Below, piece by piece: positions 28,566-37,421 of a stretch of 64,000 nucleotides of DNA. Position numbers and translations under genes: made by a program. The notes below the pieces were generated by a model that saw nothing but the letters and a program-made list of their open reading frames with translations, was not told the DNA's origin and did not search any database. The stretch lies in the NCBI GenBank assembly GCA_024280115.1, contig JAJRQT010000166.1:44571-108570 (forward strand), read 5' to 3'. Within the stretch, counting starts at the first letter, position 1. Every line of letters begins with the position of its first letter. Source of the stretch: Bacteroidota bacterium. Its GTDB lineage: Bacteria > Bacteroidota > Bacteroidia > Cytophagales > Cyclobacteriaceae.

Positions 28566-29591
28566 ATGAGAGAAGACTATTTAAGCGGCGAAGCATCGGG
28601 ATTGGACCCTGTTGAGAAAGAATTTGAAAAGGCACTCAGACCGCAGACTTTTGAAGATTTTTTTGGTCAGGAAAAGATAATAGAAAATATTAGAATATTT
28701 GTTCAGGCGGCAATTAATAGAAACGAACCTCTTGATCATGTTTTATTGCATGGCCCTCCCGGGCTTGGGAAAACAACGCTGTCCTATATTATTTCCAACG
28801 AGCTCAATTCAAATTTAAAGTTATCCTCAGGCCCTGTATTAGACAAACCCGGAGACTTAGCAGGACTACTCACCAACCTTGATACCGGAGATGTGTTATT
28901 TATTGATGAAATTCATAGATTAAATCCCGTCGTCGAGGAGTACCTCTATTCGGCCATGGAAGATTATAAAATCGATATCATGCTGGATTCCGGGCCAAAT
29001 GCGAGGTCTGTACAAATTAGCCTGAATCCATTTACCCTCATGGGCGCAACTACACGTGCAGGATTGTTGACTTCACCATTGCGATCAAGGTTTGGGATCA
29101 ACGCCAGGCTGGAATACTATAATGCGGAATTATTAACGAAGATCGTTAAACGCTCAGCAAAGATTCTCAATTGTCCGATTAATGAAAATGCGGCAATCGA
29201 AATTGCACGAAGAAGTCGGGGCACTCCGAGAATTGTGAATAATTTACTTCGCAGAACCAGGGATTTCGCGGAGATTAAAGGCGATGGGACCATTACAAAA
29301 AAAATAGCTGAAATTGCATTGAAGGCCCTCGATGTAGATCAGCACGGATTGGATGATATGGACAATCGCATTCTCAGAACCATCATAGAAAAATTTAGTG
29401 GTGGACCGGTAGGTATATCAACTATTGCCACCGCATGTGGGGAAGAAGGAGAAACCATTGAAGAGGTTTATGAACCTTACCTTATTCAGGAAGGCTATAT
29501 CAAACGCACTTCAAGAGGGCGGGAAACAACGGCCCTTGCTTATAAACATCTCGGTTTGGAAATGCCCGGAAAGACCGGGACACTTTTTTAA
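28566..29591 (+). CDS. ruvB: Holliday junction branch migration ATPase RuvB
   Basis: 341 residues, full length. Walker A is HGPPGLGKTTLSYI, Walker B DVLFIDEIHRLNP, sensor 1 MGATTRAGLLTSPLRSRFG, and the C-terminal winged helix carries GGPVGISTIATACGEE and the RTSRGRETT wing. RuvB hexamers drive branch migration with RuvA during recombinational repair. It is followed 5 bp later by queG, as often in this phylum; recA lies 33 kb away. Confidence 0.98.
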   Translation: MREDYLSGEASGLDPVEKEFEKALRPQTFEDFFGQEKIIENIRIFVQAAINRNEPLDHVLLHGPPGLGKTTLSYIISNELNSNLKLSSGPVLDKPGDLAGLLTNLDTGDVLFIDEIHRLNPVVEEYLYSAMEDYKIDIMLDSGPNARSVQISLNPFTLMGATTRAGLLTSPLRSRFGINARLEYYNAELLTKIVKRSAKILNCPINENAAIEIARRSRGTPRIVNNLLRRTRDFAEIKGDGTITKKIAEIALKALDVDQHGLDDMDNRILRTIIEKFSGGPVGISTIATACGEEGETIEEVYEPYLIQEGYIKRTSRGRETTALAYKHLGLEMPGKTGTLF

Positions 29592-29596
29592 GCAAA

Positions 29597-30526
29597 GTGA
29601 AATACTCTTCAAAAGAAAGGCTCACTCAACTCATAAAGGAAAAGGCAAAAGTACTGGGATTTAATTTTTGTGGCATTTCAAAAGCGGAAAAACTTAATGA
29701 TGAAGAGGCCAAACTCGAATCATGGCTCGCCAAAGGTTTTCATGGAAAAATGTCATATATGGAAAACCATTTTGACCTCAGACTCAACCCAACCAAATTG
29801 GTTACTGGTGCTAAATCAGTTATTTCACTTTTATATAATTACTTCCCGGGAAAAGAGCCACCGGCAAACTCAAAATATAAAATCGCCAAATATGCCTATG
29901 GGAAAGATTATCATTTTATACTAAAGGACAAGTTAAAGTCCTTTCTTGGTTATCTGCGTCAAGAGATCGGTGATATTGATGGAAGGGTTTTTGTAGATTC
30001 AGCTCCTGTTATGGAGCGGCAATGGGCTGCAAAAAGCGGACTGGGATGGCTTGGAAAAAACACACTTCTGATTAACAAGGAGCAAGGGAGTTTCTTTTTC
30101 ATTGCAGAATTAATCATCGATCTGGAATTGGAGTATGATGGTCCCATTAAAGATTATTGCGGAACATGTACCAAATGCCTTGATGCCTGCCCCACCGAAG
30201 CTTTTGTAGATGCTGGAGTCCTGGATGCCAGTAAATGTATCTCTTATTTTACCATCGAATTAAAGGACGCCATTCCCGAAAAATTCAAAGGAAAATATGA
30301 GAATTGGGTGTTTGGCTGCGATATCTGTCAGGATATTTGTCCGTGGAATCGATTTTCAAAACCACATAGTCAACCGGCATTTTATAAAACAGAAGGTGTG
30401 AAAGCTGTTACTGATGATGAATGGATTGAATTTACAGAAGAGGTATTCAGGAAAATATTTAAGGATTCGCCGATAAAGAGGACAAAATACAAGGGATTGA
30501 AACGGAATATAGATTTTATCAAATAA
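29597..30526 (+). CDS. queG: Epoxyqueuosine reductase
   Basis: 309 residues beginning with GTG 5 bp after the ruvB stop, preceded by AAAG. N-terminal cobalamin-binding half (GFNFCGISKAEKL, KSVISLLYNYFPG, DSAPVMERQWAAKSGLGWLGKNTLLI) and two 4Fe-4S clusters in CGTCTKCLDACPTEAF and CDICQDICPWNRF. It reduces epoxyqueuosine to queuosine in tRNA. The length is that of the short QueG form without a HEAT-repeat tail. A bidirectional terminator follows directly. Confidence 0.96.
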   Translation: MKYSSKERLTQLIKEKAKVLGFNFCGISKAEKLNDEEAKLESWLAKGFHGKMSYMENHFDLRLNPTKLVTGAKSVISLLYNYFPGKEPPANSKYKIAKYAYGKDYHFILKDKLKSFLGYLRQEIGDIDGRVFVDSAPVMERQWAAKSGLGWLGKNTLLINKEQGSFFFIAELIIDLELEYDGPIKDYCGTCTKCLDACPTEAFVDAGVLDASKCISYFTIELKDAIPEKFKGKYENWVFGCDICQDICPWNRFSKPHSQPAFYKTEGVKAVTDDEWIEFTEEVFRKIFKDSPIKRTKYKGLKRNIDFIK

Positions 30527-30528
30527 AA

Positions 30529-30548
30529 AACCCCGAGTGAGCGGGGTT
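30529..30548. terminator. Bidirectional rho-independent terminator
   Basis: AACCCCG, loop AGTGAG, CGGGGTT. On the minus strand it is followed by TTTTTTATTT, so it most clearly terminates the small minus-strand gene at 30557; for queG on the plus strand the downstream T-tract is weak (ATGAAATTTT). Confidence 0.75.
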
Positions 30549-30556
30549 ATGAAATT

Positions 30557-30724
30557 TTAATTTGCAGAGGCAAATCTAAAGCATCTGTTGATCAAGGTGC
30601 TGTACAGTTTTCCAAACTTTTCAAGACACCATTGTTTGAGTTCATTAATCTCGCCGGGGATCAACAGCTTTATTGCCTTTTTCAATTCCTTCTCAAATAA
30701 TTGAGCGTCAAAACTAACTTTCAT
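30557..30724 (-). CDS. Small hypothetical protein
   Basis: 55 residues from MKVSFDAQLFEKELKKAIK (an ATG nine codons earlier is also possible). Predicted mostly helical and basic, containing EINELKQWCLEKFGKLYSTLINRCF. I recognise no family. Support for a real gene: a strong T-tracted terminator placed right after its stop on the same strand and an otherwise unexplained gap between queG and batD. Confidence 0.45.
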   Translation of the reverse strand: MKVSFDAQLFEKELKKAIKLLIPGEINELKQWCLEKFGKLYSTLINRCFRFASAN

Positions 30725-30860
30725 CAAAATTATTTTGGTGTACTTCAGCATAGGACTATATTATTTAGGTGAAAAATAAACTTACTAAAGAAAAATGGAA
30801 CACTCTTATAACACATTTATTCTATTTTCATTTTAATTTCATGATATCATACGTTTCTGA

Positions 30861-30868
30861 TAAATTTG
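30861..30868 (+). promoter_or_regulatory. Candidate -7 promoter element before batD
   Basis: TAAATTTG, followed by CAG, matches the Bacteroidota TAnnTTTG element. No good -33 TTG is found at the usual spacing. Transcription would start about 30875, upstream of both possible start codons of the BatD gene. Confidence 0.35.
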
Positions 30869-30920
30869 CAGTCTTAAAATATAAAATATGGCTTTACCGT
30901 TATCAGTCATAAAAAAATAC

Positions 30921-32363
30921 ATGATGTTGAAACGCGTTCTTATACTTATTACGATTTTTTTTGGGTTTTGTGCTAAAAATCAAGCACAAAATATAAGAAT
31001 AATTTTAGGCCCTGATGAGATAGCTCTAAATCAGGCATTTACAATTACAGTTGAGGTTCAGAACGACCGGATTAAAAGCATTGACAATTTCCCAGAGATC
31101 AATGGATTCAACAAAGTCAGCCAATCTTCGTCTTCCTCTACAAATATTATCAATGGGAAATACTCTACAACTCAAAGTATTATTCAGAACTATGTGCCTA
31201 TTAACGAAGGAACTATTGTAATTAAACCTTTTATGATTACTGTCAATGACAAACCAATTAATTCACCTGGGAAAAGAGTAATTGTCGGGCCTGCCAGACA
31301 ACAGCAAAGGAGATATGATCCCTTTTCATACGATCCTTTTGAAGAATTTTTTGGCAAAAGACAACCACAGGAATTTATAGAAATAAAGGATGATGCATTT
31401 CTTGCCCTTACCATCGATAAGGATGAAGTGTATATAGGTGAGGGTTTTACGGCAACATTAGGCTTGTATATTTCTGCTAGCAATCAGGCAGATCTAGATT
31501 GGCCAACTGATATTTCAGAACAACTGGCTGATATAAAAAAGAAAATCACACCTTCCAATTGTTGGGAAGAAAATTTTAAAATCACCAACCTGAATCGTAA
31601 GAGCGTTGAAATCAACAATAAACGATATGGGCACTATAAACTATTTCAGGCCTCATTTTTTCCATTAAATAATGAAACTATTAATTTCCCATCAATTTCA
31701 TTAAATATGATCAAATATAAAGTCGCTAAAAATCCATCATATTTTGGAAGATCCAGGCAGGCAGACACCAAAGTGTTTACCACAAAGCCAATGACTGTAA
31801 CTGTTAAGGAATTGCCGCCCCACCCATTGAGGGATCAGGTACCAGTGGGTAAATATTATTTGGGGGAAGAAATATCCCATGAAACATTAAATACCGGCCA
31901 GAGTTTTACTTATCAGTTTACCGTGCAGGGTGAAGGGAATATTTCCGCCATTGACAATCCCACAGTTTTGGAATCAGCAGATTTCGATTTCTACCCACCA
32001 AATATTCGTCAGAATATTAACAGGAGTAATAACAAAGTGAGGGGATCCAAAACCTTTAATTACTATGCCATCCCAAAAGAGCCGGGAGAATTTAATCTTG
32101 GAGATTATATTTCCCTGATATATTTTGATCCTTACGAGGAAGCATATGATACATTAAAGTCTAATTTTAAAGTCGTGGTTACAGGAGAAAGTAAAAAAAA
32201 TATATCTATTTCTTCCAATGATTTGGGGTCGTTTTACAACCTGATCGATATAGAAAACAACAAATTGGAAAGAATAAACAATGAAAGCATTGTGAAGCTT
32301 ATCGCCAACATTTTTATCATAGTATTGATACTCCTCACAATATTTTTTATTATAAAGAAATAA
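30921..32363 (+). CDS. batD: BatD-family protein (aerotolerance-type)
   Basis: About 480 residues from MMLKRVLILITIFFGFCAKNQAQ, a signal peptide; the frame is open from 30888. The BatD pattern is visible: N-terminal Ig-like domain (IRIILGPDEIALNQAFTITVEVQN), FPEINGFNKVSQSSSSSTNI, GTIVIKPF, and a repeated second domain (TGQSFTYQFTVQGEGNISAIDNPTV), then one C-terminal membrane helix (about 462-482) and a very short tail. BatD usually works with MoxR, BatA, BatB and BatC; none of these is nearby. Its stop overlaps the aroC start by one base. Confidence 0.87.
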   Translation: MMLKRVLILITIFFGFCAKNQAQNIRIILGPDEIALNQAFTITVEVQNDRIKSIDNFPEINGFNKVSQSSSSSTNIINGKYSTTQSIIQNYVPINEGTIVIKPFMITVNDKPINSPGKRVIVGPARQQQRRYDPFSYDPFEEFFGKRQPQEFIEIKDDAFLALTIDKDEVYIGEGFTATLGLYISASNQADLDWPTDISEQLADIKKKITPSNCWEENFKITNLNRKSVEINNKRYGHYKLFQASFFPLNNETINFPSISLNMIKYKVAKNPSYFGRSRQADTKVFTTKPMTVTVKELPPHPLRDQVPVGKYYLGEEISHETLNTGQSFTYQFTVQGEGNISAIDNPTVLESADFDFYPPNIRQNINRSNNKVRGSKTFNYYAIPKEPGEFNLGDYISLIYFDPYEEAYDTLKSNFKVVVTGESKKNISISSNDLGSFYNLIDIENNKLERINNESIVKLIANIFIIVLILLTIFFIIKK

Positions 32364-33439
32364 TGGGAAACACCTACGGAAGAAAATTCAGAATAACCAC
32401 CTTTGGAGAATCACACGGGAAAGCGATTGGAGTTACGATCGATGGCTGTCCGGCAGGATTGGATATCGATGAAGGATTTATACAAATGGAACTAGACCGG
32501 CGCAAACCGGGACAATCGAAAATCACTACACAGAGAAAGGAAGGGGATAAAGCGGAAATACTTTCCGGGATTTTTGAGGGAAAATCAACAGGTACACCAA
32601 TGTCCATTGTTATTTATAATGAAGATCAAAAAAGTAATGATTACGCGCACATTGCAGATAAGTACAGACCCTCCCATGCAGACTATACCTACGACAAGAA
32701 ATATGGCATTCGCGATTATCGGGGAGGTGGCAGAAGCTCAGCCAGGGAAACTGCCGCGAGAGTAGCTGCCGGCGCCATTGCCAAATTATTACTAAGGCAT
32801 ATTGGAGTAAAAATCAACGCCTACGTTTCCCAGGTTGGAAATATCATAGTCAATAAAACATATAGTGAGCTTGATTTATCAAAAACAGAAGGCAATATCG
32901 TCAGATGCCCGGATGAAAAAATGGCTAATAAAATGATCGAGTTAATCGATCAGACAAGGAAAAATAAGGATACTATCGGGGGTGTGGTTACTTGTGTAAT
33001 CGAAGGAACACAAGTTGGACTGGGGGAGCCCGTATTTGATAAGCTGCATGCCGAATTGGGTAAAGCTATGCTCGGTATCAATGCTGTCAAAGGTTTTGAA
33101 TTCGGTAGTGGTTTCGAAGGTGTAAAAATGTTGGGATCCAAGCACAATGACATTTTCGAGAACCAAGATGGAAAAATAGTAACAAAATCCAACCATTCAG
33201 GAGGAATCCAGGGAGGCATTTCAAACGGTGAGGATATATATTTCAATGTTGCCTTCAAACCGGTAGCAACTATTATGAAGGATCAGGAAAGCATTGACAA
33301 ATATGGAAATAAGACAATTGTTTCCGGAAAAGGAAGGCATGATCCGTGTGTTGTGCCAAGGGCTGTGCCTATTGTTGAAGCGATGGCCGCTTTGGTAATT
33401 GCAGACTTTTATTTGTTAAATAAATCTGCCAAATTGTAG
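32363..33439 (+). CDS. aroC: Chorismate synthase
   Basis: 358 residues, normal length. Signatures: GRKFRITTFGESHGKAIGVTIDGCPAGL at the start, GDKAEILSGIFEGKSTGTPMSI, RPSHADYTYDKKYGIRDYRGGGRSSARETAARVAAGAIA, and SNHSGGIQGGISNGEDIYF. It converts EPSP to chorismate using reduced FMN, the last step of the common aromatic pathway. The start codon shares its A with the batD stop (TAATG), so translation is coupled. Confidence 0.98.
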   Translation: MGNTYGRKFRITTFGESHGKAIGVTIDGCPAGLDIDEGFIQMELDRRKPGQSKITTQRKEGDKAEILSGIFEGKSTGTPMSIVIYNEDQKSNDYAHIADKYRPSHADYTYDKKYGIRDYRGGGRSSARETAARVAAGAIAKLLLRHIGVKINAYVSQVGNIIVNKTYSELDLSKTEGNIVRCPDEKMANKMIELIDQTRKNKDTIGGVVTCVIEGTQVGLGEPVFDKLHAELGKAMLGINAVKGFEFGSGFEGVKMLGSKHNDIFENQDGKIVTKSNHSGGIQGGISNGEDIYFNVAFKPVATIMKDQESIDKYGNKTIVSGKGRHDPCVVPRAVPIVEAMAALVIADFYLLNKSAKL

Positions 33440-33465
33440 GGATCAATTTAATGCCCTATTGAACT

Positions 33466-34803
33466 ATGGCTTCAAAAAAACTCCCACTTCACACAAAAAT
33501 AATGCTTGGATTAGTACTCGGCTTGCTTTTTGGCTTGCTCTGCATTTTCACAGGTATTCCAAATATTTTAATAATTCACTACGTTAAGCCTTTCGGAACA
33601 ATTTTCGTCAATGCCTTGAAAATGGTGGCCATGCCGCTGATCCTGGCAAGCCTGATAGTTGGAGTCTCTAACCTTGGAGACATTTCCAAGCTTTCGAGAA
33701 TGGGTGGGAAAACTATTGGCATTTATATGGCAACAACCATCTTAGCTACTACAATTGGTCTTTTGATTGTGAATACCATAAAACCCGGCAAAATCATCAC
33801 TGAGGAAACGAGGACAGAACTTATGGGAATGTTTGAGGAAGATGTCTCGCAAAAAACAGATGTGGCGAATAAAATAAAAGACGAAGGGCCACTTCAACCA
33901 TTGGTGAACATAATTCCAGACAATCTATTTAATGCGGCGGGAAAGAACTCCAATATGTTACAAATTGTATTCTTCGCCATCATTTTCGGGATTGCGATTC
34001 TGCAAATCAAATCTGAAAAGAAAAACATTGTCGTTGGCTTTTTTGAAGGTTTAAATGATGTGATCATCCAGATTATTCACTATATCATGATGATTGCGCC
34101 CTATGGAGTTTTTGCACTTATTTCAACCTTGATTGTTGAAATAGCGGGAAATGATCCATCAAAAGCTCTTGAAATATTGAATGCCTTACTGCTCTATGCT
34201 GTTACGGTGGTGATTGGTTTATCAATTATGATCCTGATTGTTTACCCTACTATATTAAAGCTTTTTACAAAGGTTAAATACAAAGACTTTTTTAAAGGTA
34301 TCAGAGATGCTCAATTGCTTGGTTTTAGTACGAGCAGTAGCTCTGCAACACTTCCTGTGACCATGGAAAGCGTTGAAAAGAACCTTAATGTCTCTGAGGA
34401 GGTCAGCAGTTTCGTGTTGCCTTTAGGGGCAACGATTAATATGGATGGAACCAGCCTATACCAAAGTGTTGCTGCAGTATTTATTGCTCATGCTATGGGC
34501 CTGGAACTTACTTTAACGAGCCAATTGGCCATTGTGCTGACCGCTGTGCTGGCATCAATTGGATCGGCAGGTGTACCGGGTGCAGGCATGGTAATGCTCG
34601 TAATTGTACTGGAAGCTGCTGGAATTCCCGCCGCCGGACTCGCACTGATCGTAGCGCCGGATCGTCCCTTGGATATGCTGAGAACTATTGTTAATATAAC
34701 CGGCGATGCAACAGTGGCGCTGACTGTTGCGAGTACCGAAGGTGAACAAGTTGGGATAAAAAGAGTTAATATAGAAAGTGAAGATCAGTCCAATGGAAAA
34801 TAA
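33466..34803 (+). CDS. Dicarboxylate/amino acid:cation symporter (SDF family)
   Basis: 445 residues with about eight helices and two re-entrant loops. The Ser-rich hairpin FSTSSSSATLPVTMESVEKN, the NMDGTS motif in LPLGATINMDGTSLYQS and the GVPGAGMVML/RPLDMLRTIVNITGDATVALTVAS segments are diagnostic. It imports glutamate/aspartate or C4-dicarboxylates with Na+ or H+. The substrate cannot be fixed by eye. It begins 26 bp after aroC and its end overlaps the nfu gene by 11 bp. Confidence 0.94.
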   Translation: MASKKLPLHTKIMLGLVLGLLFGLLCIFTGIPNILIIHYVKPFGTIFVNALKMVAMPLILASLIVGVSNLGDISKLSRMGGKTIGIYMATTILATTIGLLIVNTIKPGKIITEETRTELMGMFEEDVSQKTDVANKIKDEGPLQPLVNIIPDNLFNAAGKNSNMLQIVFFAIIFGIAILQIKSEKKNIVVGFFEGLNDVIIQIIHYIMMIAPYGVFALISTLIVEIAGNDPSKALEILNALLLYAVTVVIGLSIMILIVYPTILKLFTKVKYKDFFKGIRDAQLLGFSTSSSSATLPVTMESVEKNLNVSEEVSSFVLPLGATINMDGTSLYQSVAAVFIAHAMGLELTLTSQLAIVLTAVLASIGSAGVPGAGMVMLVIVLEAAGIPAAGLALIVAPDRPLDMLRTIVNITGDATVALTVASTEGEQVGIKRVNIESEDQSNGK

Positions 34804-35356
34804 ATCTGTGAACATATACCTGGAAGCCAACCCAAATCCTAATTCCTTAAAATTTGTTGTTGATTATATGCTTGTTCAACCAGGACAAAATTTTGATTTT
34901 CCAGATTTGGAAAGCGCAAAAAACGCCCCTTTAGCCGTTGAACTTTTTCAATACGATTATGTTCGAAGAGTTTTTTACATGAGCAATTTCATCACGGTTA
35001 CGAAAAGTGAGGAAAAGCAATGGATGGATATTCAGGATGAATTGAAGGCGCATATTAAAAAGTTTCTTGAAACCGGGAAACCTATATTGGAAGAATCACA
35101 TATTAATTCAATAGCTGAAGAAACTGAAATGGATTTAAAAATTAAGGTCATTTTAGATGAATATATAAAACCGGCTGTAGAACAGGACGGAGGAGCAATT
35201 GAATATAAATCATTTGAAGGTGGTGTTGTGAAAGTTTTTTTACAAGGGGCCTGTAGTGGCTGTCCTTCTGCAACAGTTACCCTTAAATCCGGAATCGAAA
35301 ACCTTTTAAAATCCATGATCCCAGAAATAAAAGCTGTAGAAGCCGAGGAGGTTTAA
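34793..35356 (+). CDS. Nfu-type iron-sulfur cluster scaffold
   Basis: About 187 residues from MENKSVNIYLEANPNPNSLKFV, the usual Nfu_N beginning; a longer in-frame start is unlikely. Residues 1-85 are the Nfu_N domain, and residues about 110-185 the NifU C-terminal domain with the cluster-binding CxxC in GACSGCPSATVTLKSG. It delivers 4Fe-4S clusters to apo-proteins, for example the Fe-S enzyme QueG encoded upstream (inference). It overlaps the SDF gene by 11 bp and ends the plus-strand run. Confidence 0.94.
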   Translation: MENKSVNIYLEANPNPNSLKFVVDYMLVQPGQNFDFPDLESAKNAPLAVELFQYDYVRRVFYMSNFITVTKSEEKQWMDIQDELKAHIKKFLETGKPILEESHINSIAEETEMDLKIKVILDEYIKPAVEQDGGAIEYKSFEGGVVKVFLQGACSGCPSATVTLKSGIENLLKSMIPEIKAVEAEEV

Positions 35357-35452
35357 TATATTTTAAAGCATCAACGCCTACTACAATGGGTATTTGAATG
35401 ATCTAAAAAGCTATGGGATAAAAATGAAATTTGAGGTGATTTCAGTTTAATC

Positions 35453-36676
35453 CTAGCTCAACTCCATTCTCCACAGCGGCATAGTCATACATCTTGGTCC
35501 GCCGAGTCCCCGGGACAATTCAGAGGAGCTGGTTTCTATCACTTCGACGCCAGCTGCTCTCAATGCCCGATTGGTATATTTATTTCTATTGTAGGAAATG
35601 ACTCTTCTCGGGCTTATCGCAAAAACATTTGCCCCATCGTACCATTGCTCCCTGGAAGCAAAATCAGGATTTCCATCACCGGTTTCAACAATTTCCATGT
35701 AAGGGATCTCTTTTTGCAGTACAGAAATGATGGATTCATTGACACACTCCTTATTTAATATCGGTTCGCCATGCTCATCTTCACCCTCCTTTCTATAGAC
35801 ACATGTTTGCAGAATAGAACTCATAGCGTCGGGATAGGTGACAATAAGATTTTCATCGATGATGGTGAAAACAGTATCTAAATGCATGAAATTGCGCTTG
35901 GCAGGAAGATCAACCTGGTAAATACGCTCTACAGTAGATTTATTTAAAATCTGACCAGCGACCAATTCAATTGCTTTTTCGTCGGTTCGCTCAGAGCAGC
36001 CAATTGCCAGGGCCTTATCAGATAAAACAATGATATCGCCACCCTCGATTGTGGGAATATCATCTCCGGTTACATTTGCAGGATATACAGGATTGAAAAT
36101 TTCCTTAAAATCCGGGTGATTTTCGAATATGGTTTTTAACAGGCTTGACTCGCCCTGTCGCCCGGAAAATTTCATATGGCTGCAAATTACACCATCCTGG
36201 ACAACCGCCGCCGGATCTCTCATAAAGTAAAGGTTCGGACTTGGATTGATGATGTAGCCTTCATCTTCCAGCTTATTGATAGATGTCCCCTTAATCTTTT
36301 TTTTGAGTTCTTTCACTTTTATTCCCGCAATCAACATCGAAGTACACTCCGCAGTAGAATATCTCGCGAGAATATCGTCCACCAAAAATGCGGAGTCAGA
36401 TTTTTTTAAAGTCGTTTCAAACAGATCAATTTTAAGTTGTTGATCAAACAACACTTCTGTCAACAGATCACGAAGTCTGTAAACCTGCGCTCCAACAGAA
36501 TTTTTAATCAGGTTGGTAAATTCATCGTGCTCTTTTTGCATGCCTTCCAGGTAGGGCACATCCTCAAAAAGGAGTTCACTTGTATTGGAAGGAGTCAACC
36601 GCTCGATTTCTCTTCCGGGTCTTTGGGTTATGACTGCTTTAAGTTTACCGAATTCAGAATTTAATTGTAAGTTCAT
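35453..36676 (-). CDS. arcA: Arginine deiminase
   Basis: 407 residues, normal length. Signatures: FMRDPAAVV, TIEGGDIIVLSDKALAIGCSERTD, RNFMHLDTVFTIID, and the C-terminal catalytic Cys in GLGGPRCMTMPLWR. It hydrolyses L-arginine to citrulline and ammonia. No ornithine carbamoyltransferase or carbamate kinase is adjacent, so this is not a standard arc operon. The start overlaps by 4 bp the stop of the GAF-type reductase gene upstream, indicating coupled translation. Confidence 0.95.
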   Translation of the reverse strand: MNLQLNSEFGKLKAVITQRPGREIERLTPSNTSELLFEDVPYLEGMQKEHDEFTNLIKNSVGAQVYRLRDLLTEVLFDQQLKIDLFETTLKKSDSAFLVDDILARYSTAECTSMLIAGIKVKELKKKIKGTSINKLEDEGYIINPSPNLYFMRDPAAVVQDGVICSHMKFSGRQGESSLLKTIFENHPDFKEIFNPVYPANVTGDDIPTIEGGDIIVLSDKALAIGCSERTDEKAIELVAGQILNKSTVERIYQVDLPAKRNFMHLDTVFTIIDENLIVTYPDAMSSILQTCVYRKEGEDEHGEPILNKECVNESIISVLQKEIPYMEIVETGDGNPDFASREQWYDGANVFAISPRRVISYNRNKYTNRALRAAGVEVIETSSSELSRGLGGPRCMTMPLWRMELS

Positions 36677-37158
36677 GCGATCACCTGTTCAACTATTCGT
36701 ATAATTTCTTTTAAATATTTATCGTCAATCTCAGAAAAATCATCCAATTGATCACTATCAATGTCGAGAATTAAATGAACTTCATCATTCTTTAATACAG
36801 GTACCACAATCTCGGATTTAGATTGCGAACTACAAGCAATATGACCCGGGAACTGCTCAACATCAGCTACGACAATTGCCTTTTTTTCCAGCCAGGCTAA
36901 TCCGCAAACGCCCCTTCCTTTTTGAATTCTTGTGCAGGCGACGGATCCTTGAAATGGCCCCAGGACAAGTTCCTTCCCTTTCACAAAATAAAAACCAATC
37001 CATAAAAAACCGAACGCCTCTTTTAATACCGCTGTGATATTGGCGAGGTTGGCAATGAGATCCGTTTCGCCAACAACCAATGCGTTGATTTGCGGAATAA
37101 TTTCTTTGTAGGTTTCTTCTCTTGATATCCCCCTTGATAATTTCAGATCCTCTGCCAA
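36673..37158 (-). CDS. Free methionine-(R)-sulfoxide reductase (GAF fold)
   Basis: 161 residues, a single GAF domain. Cys75, Cys85 and Cys109 (SVACTRIQKGRGVCGLAW, HIACSSQSKSEIVVPV) have the 10 and 24 residue spacing of the three redox Cys of fRMsr enzymes, and SEIVVPVLKNDEVHLILDIDSD matches the family. It reduces free Met-R-sulfoxide in the cytosol. Its stop overlaps the arginine deiminase start. Confidence 0.92.
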   Translation of the reverse strand: MAEDLKLSRGISREETYKEIIPQINALVVGETDLIANLANITAVLKEAFGFLWIGFYFVKGKELVLGPFQGSVACTRIQKGRGVCGLAWLEKKAIVVADVEQFPGHIACSSQSKSEIVVPVLKNDEVHLILDIDSDQLDDFSEIDDKYLKEIIRIVEQVIA

Positions 37159-37421
37159 ACTATTTTCTTTTAAAATTATTCACGATGTGATGCACTACAA
37201 AAAGGACAATTTCGACAAAAATCTATATACCATCAAATCATTTATTATTTATGCCACGAAAGCTCGATTAAATTGTGATTGTTATTTTCTGACCAAAACT
37301 AAAAATGAAATTCATACGCATAAGCTGATTTTTCGTACATTGGGATTCATACAATAAAAGCAAATAGTAATTTTTTATTCATGCCTCTAAGCTGGAACCA
37401 GACATAAAATAGAAGGTGTAA

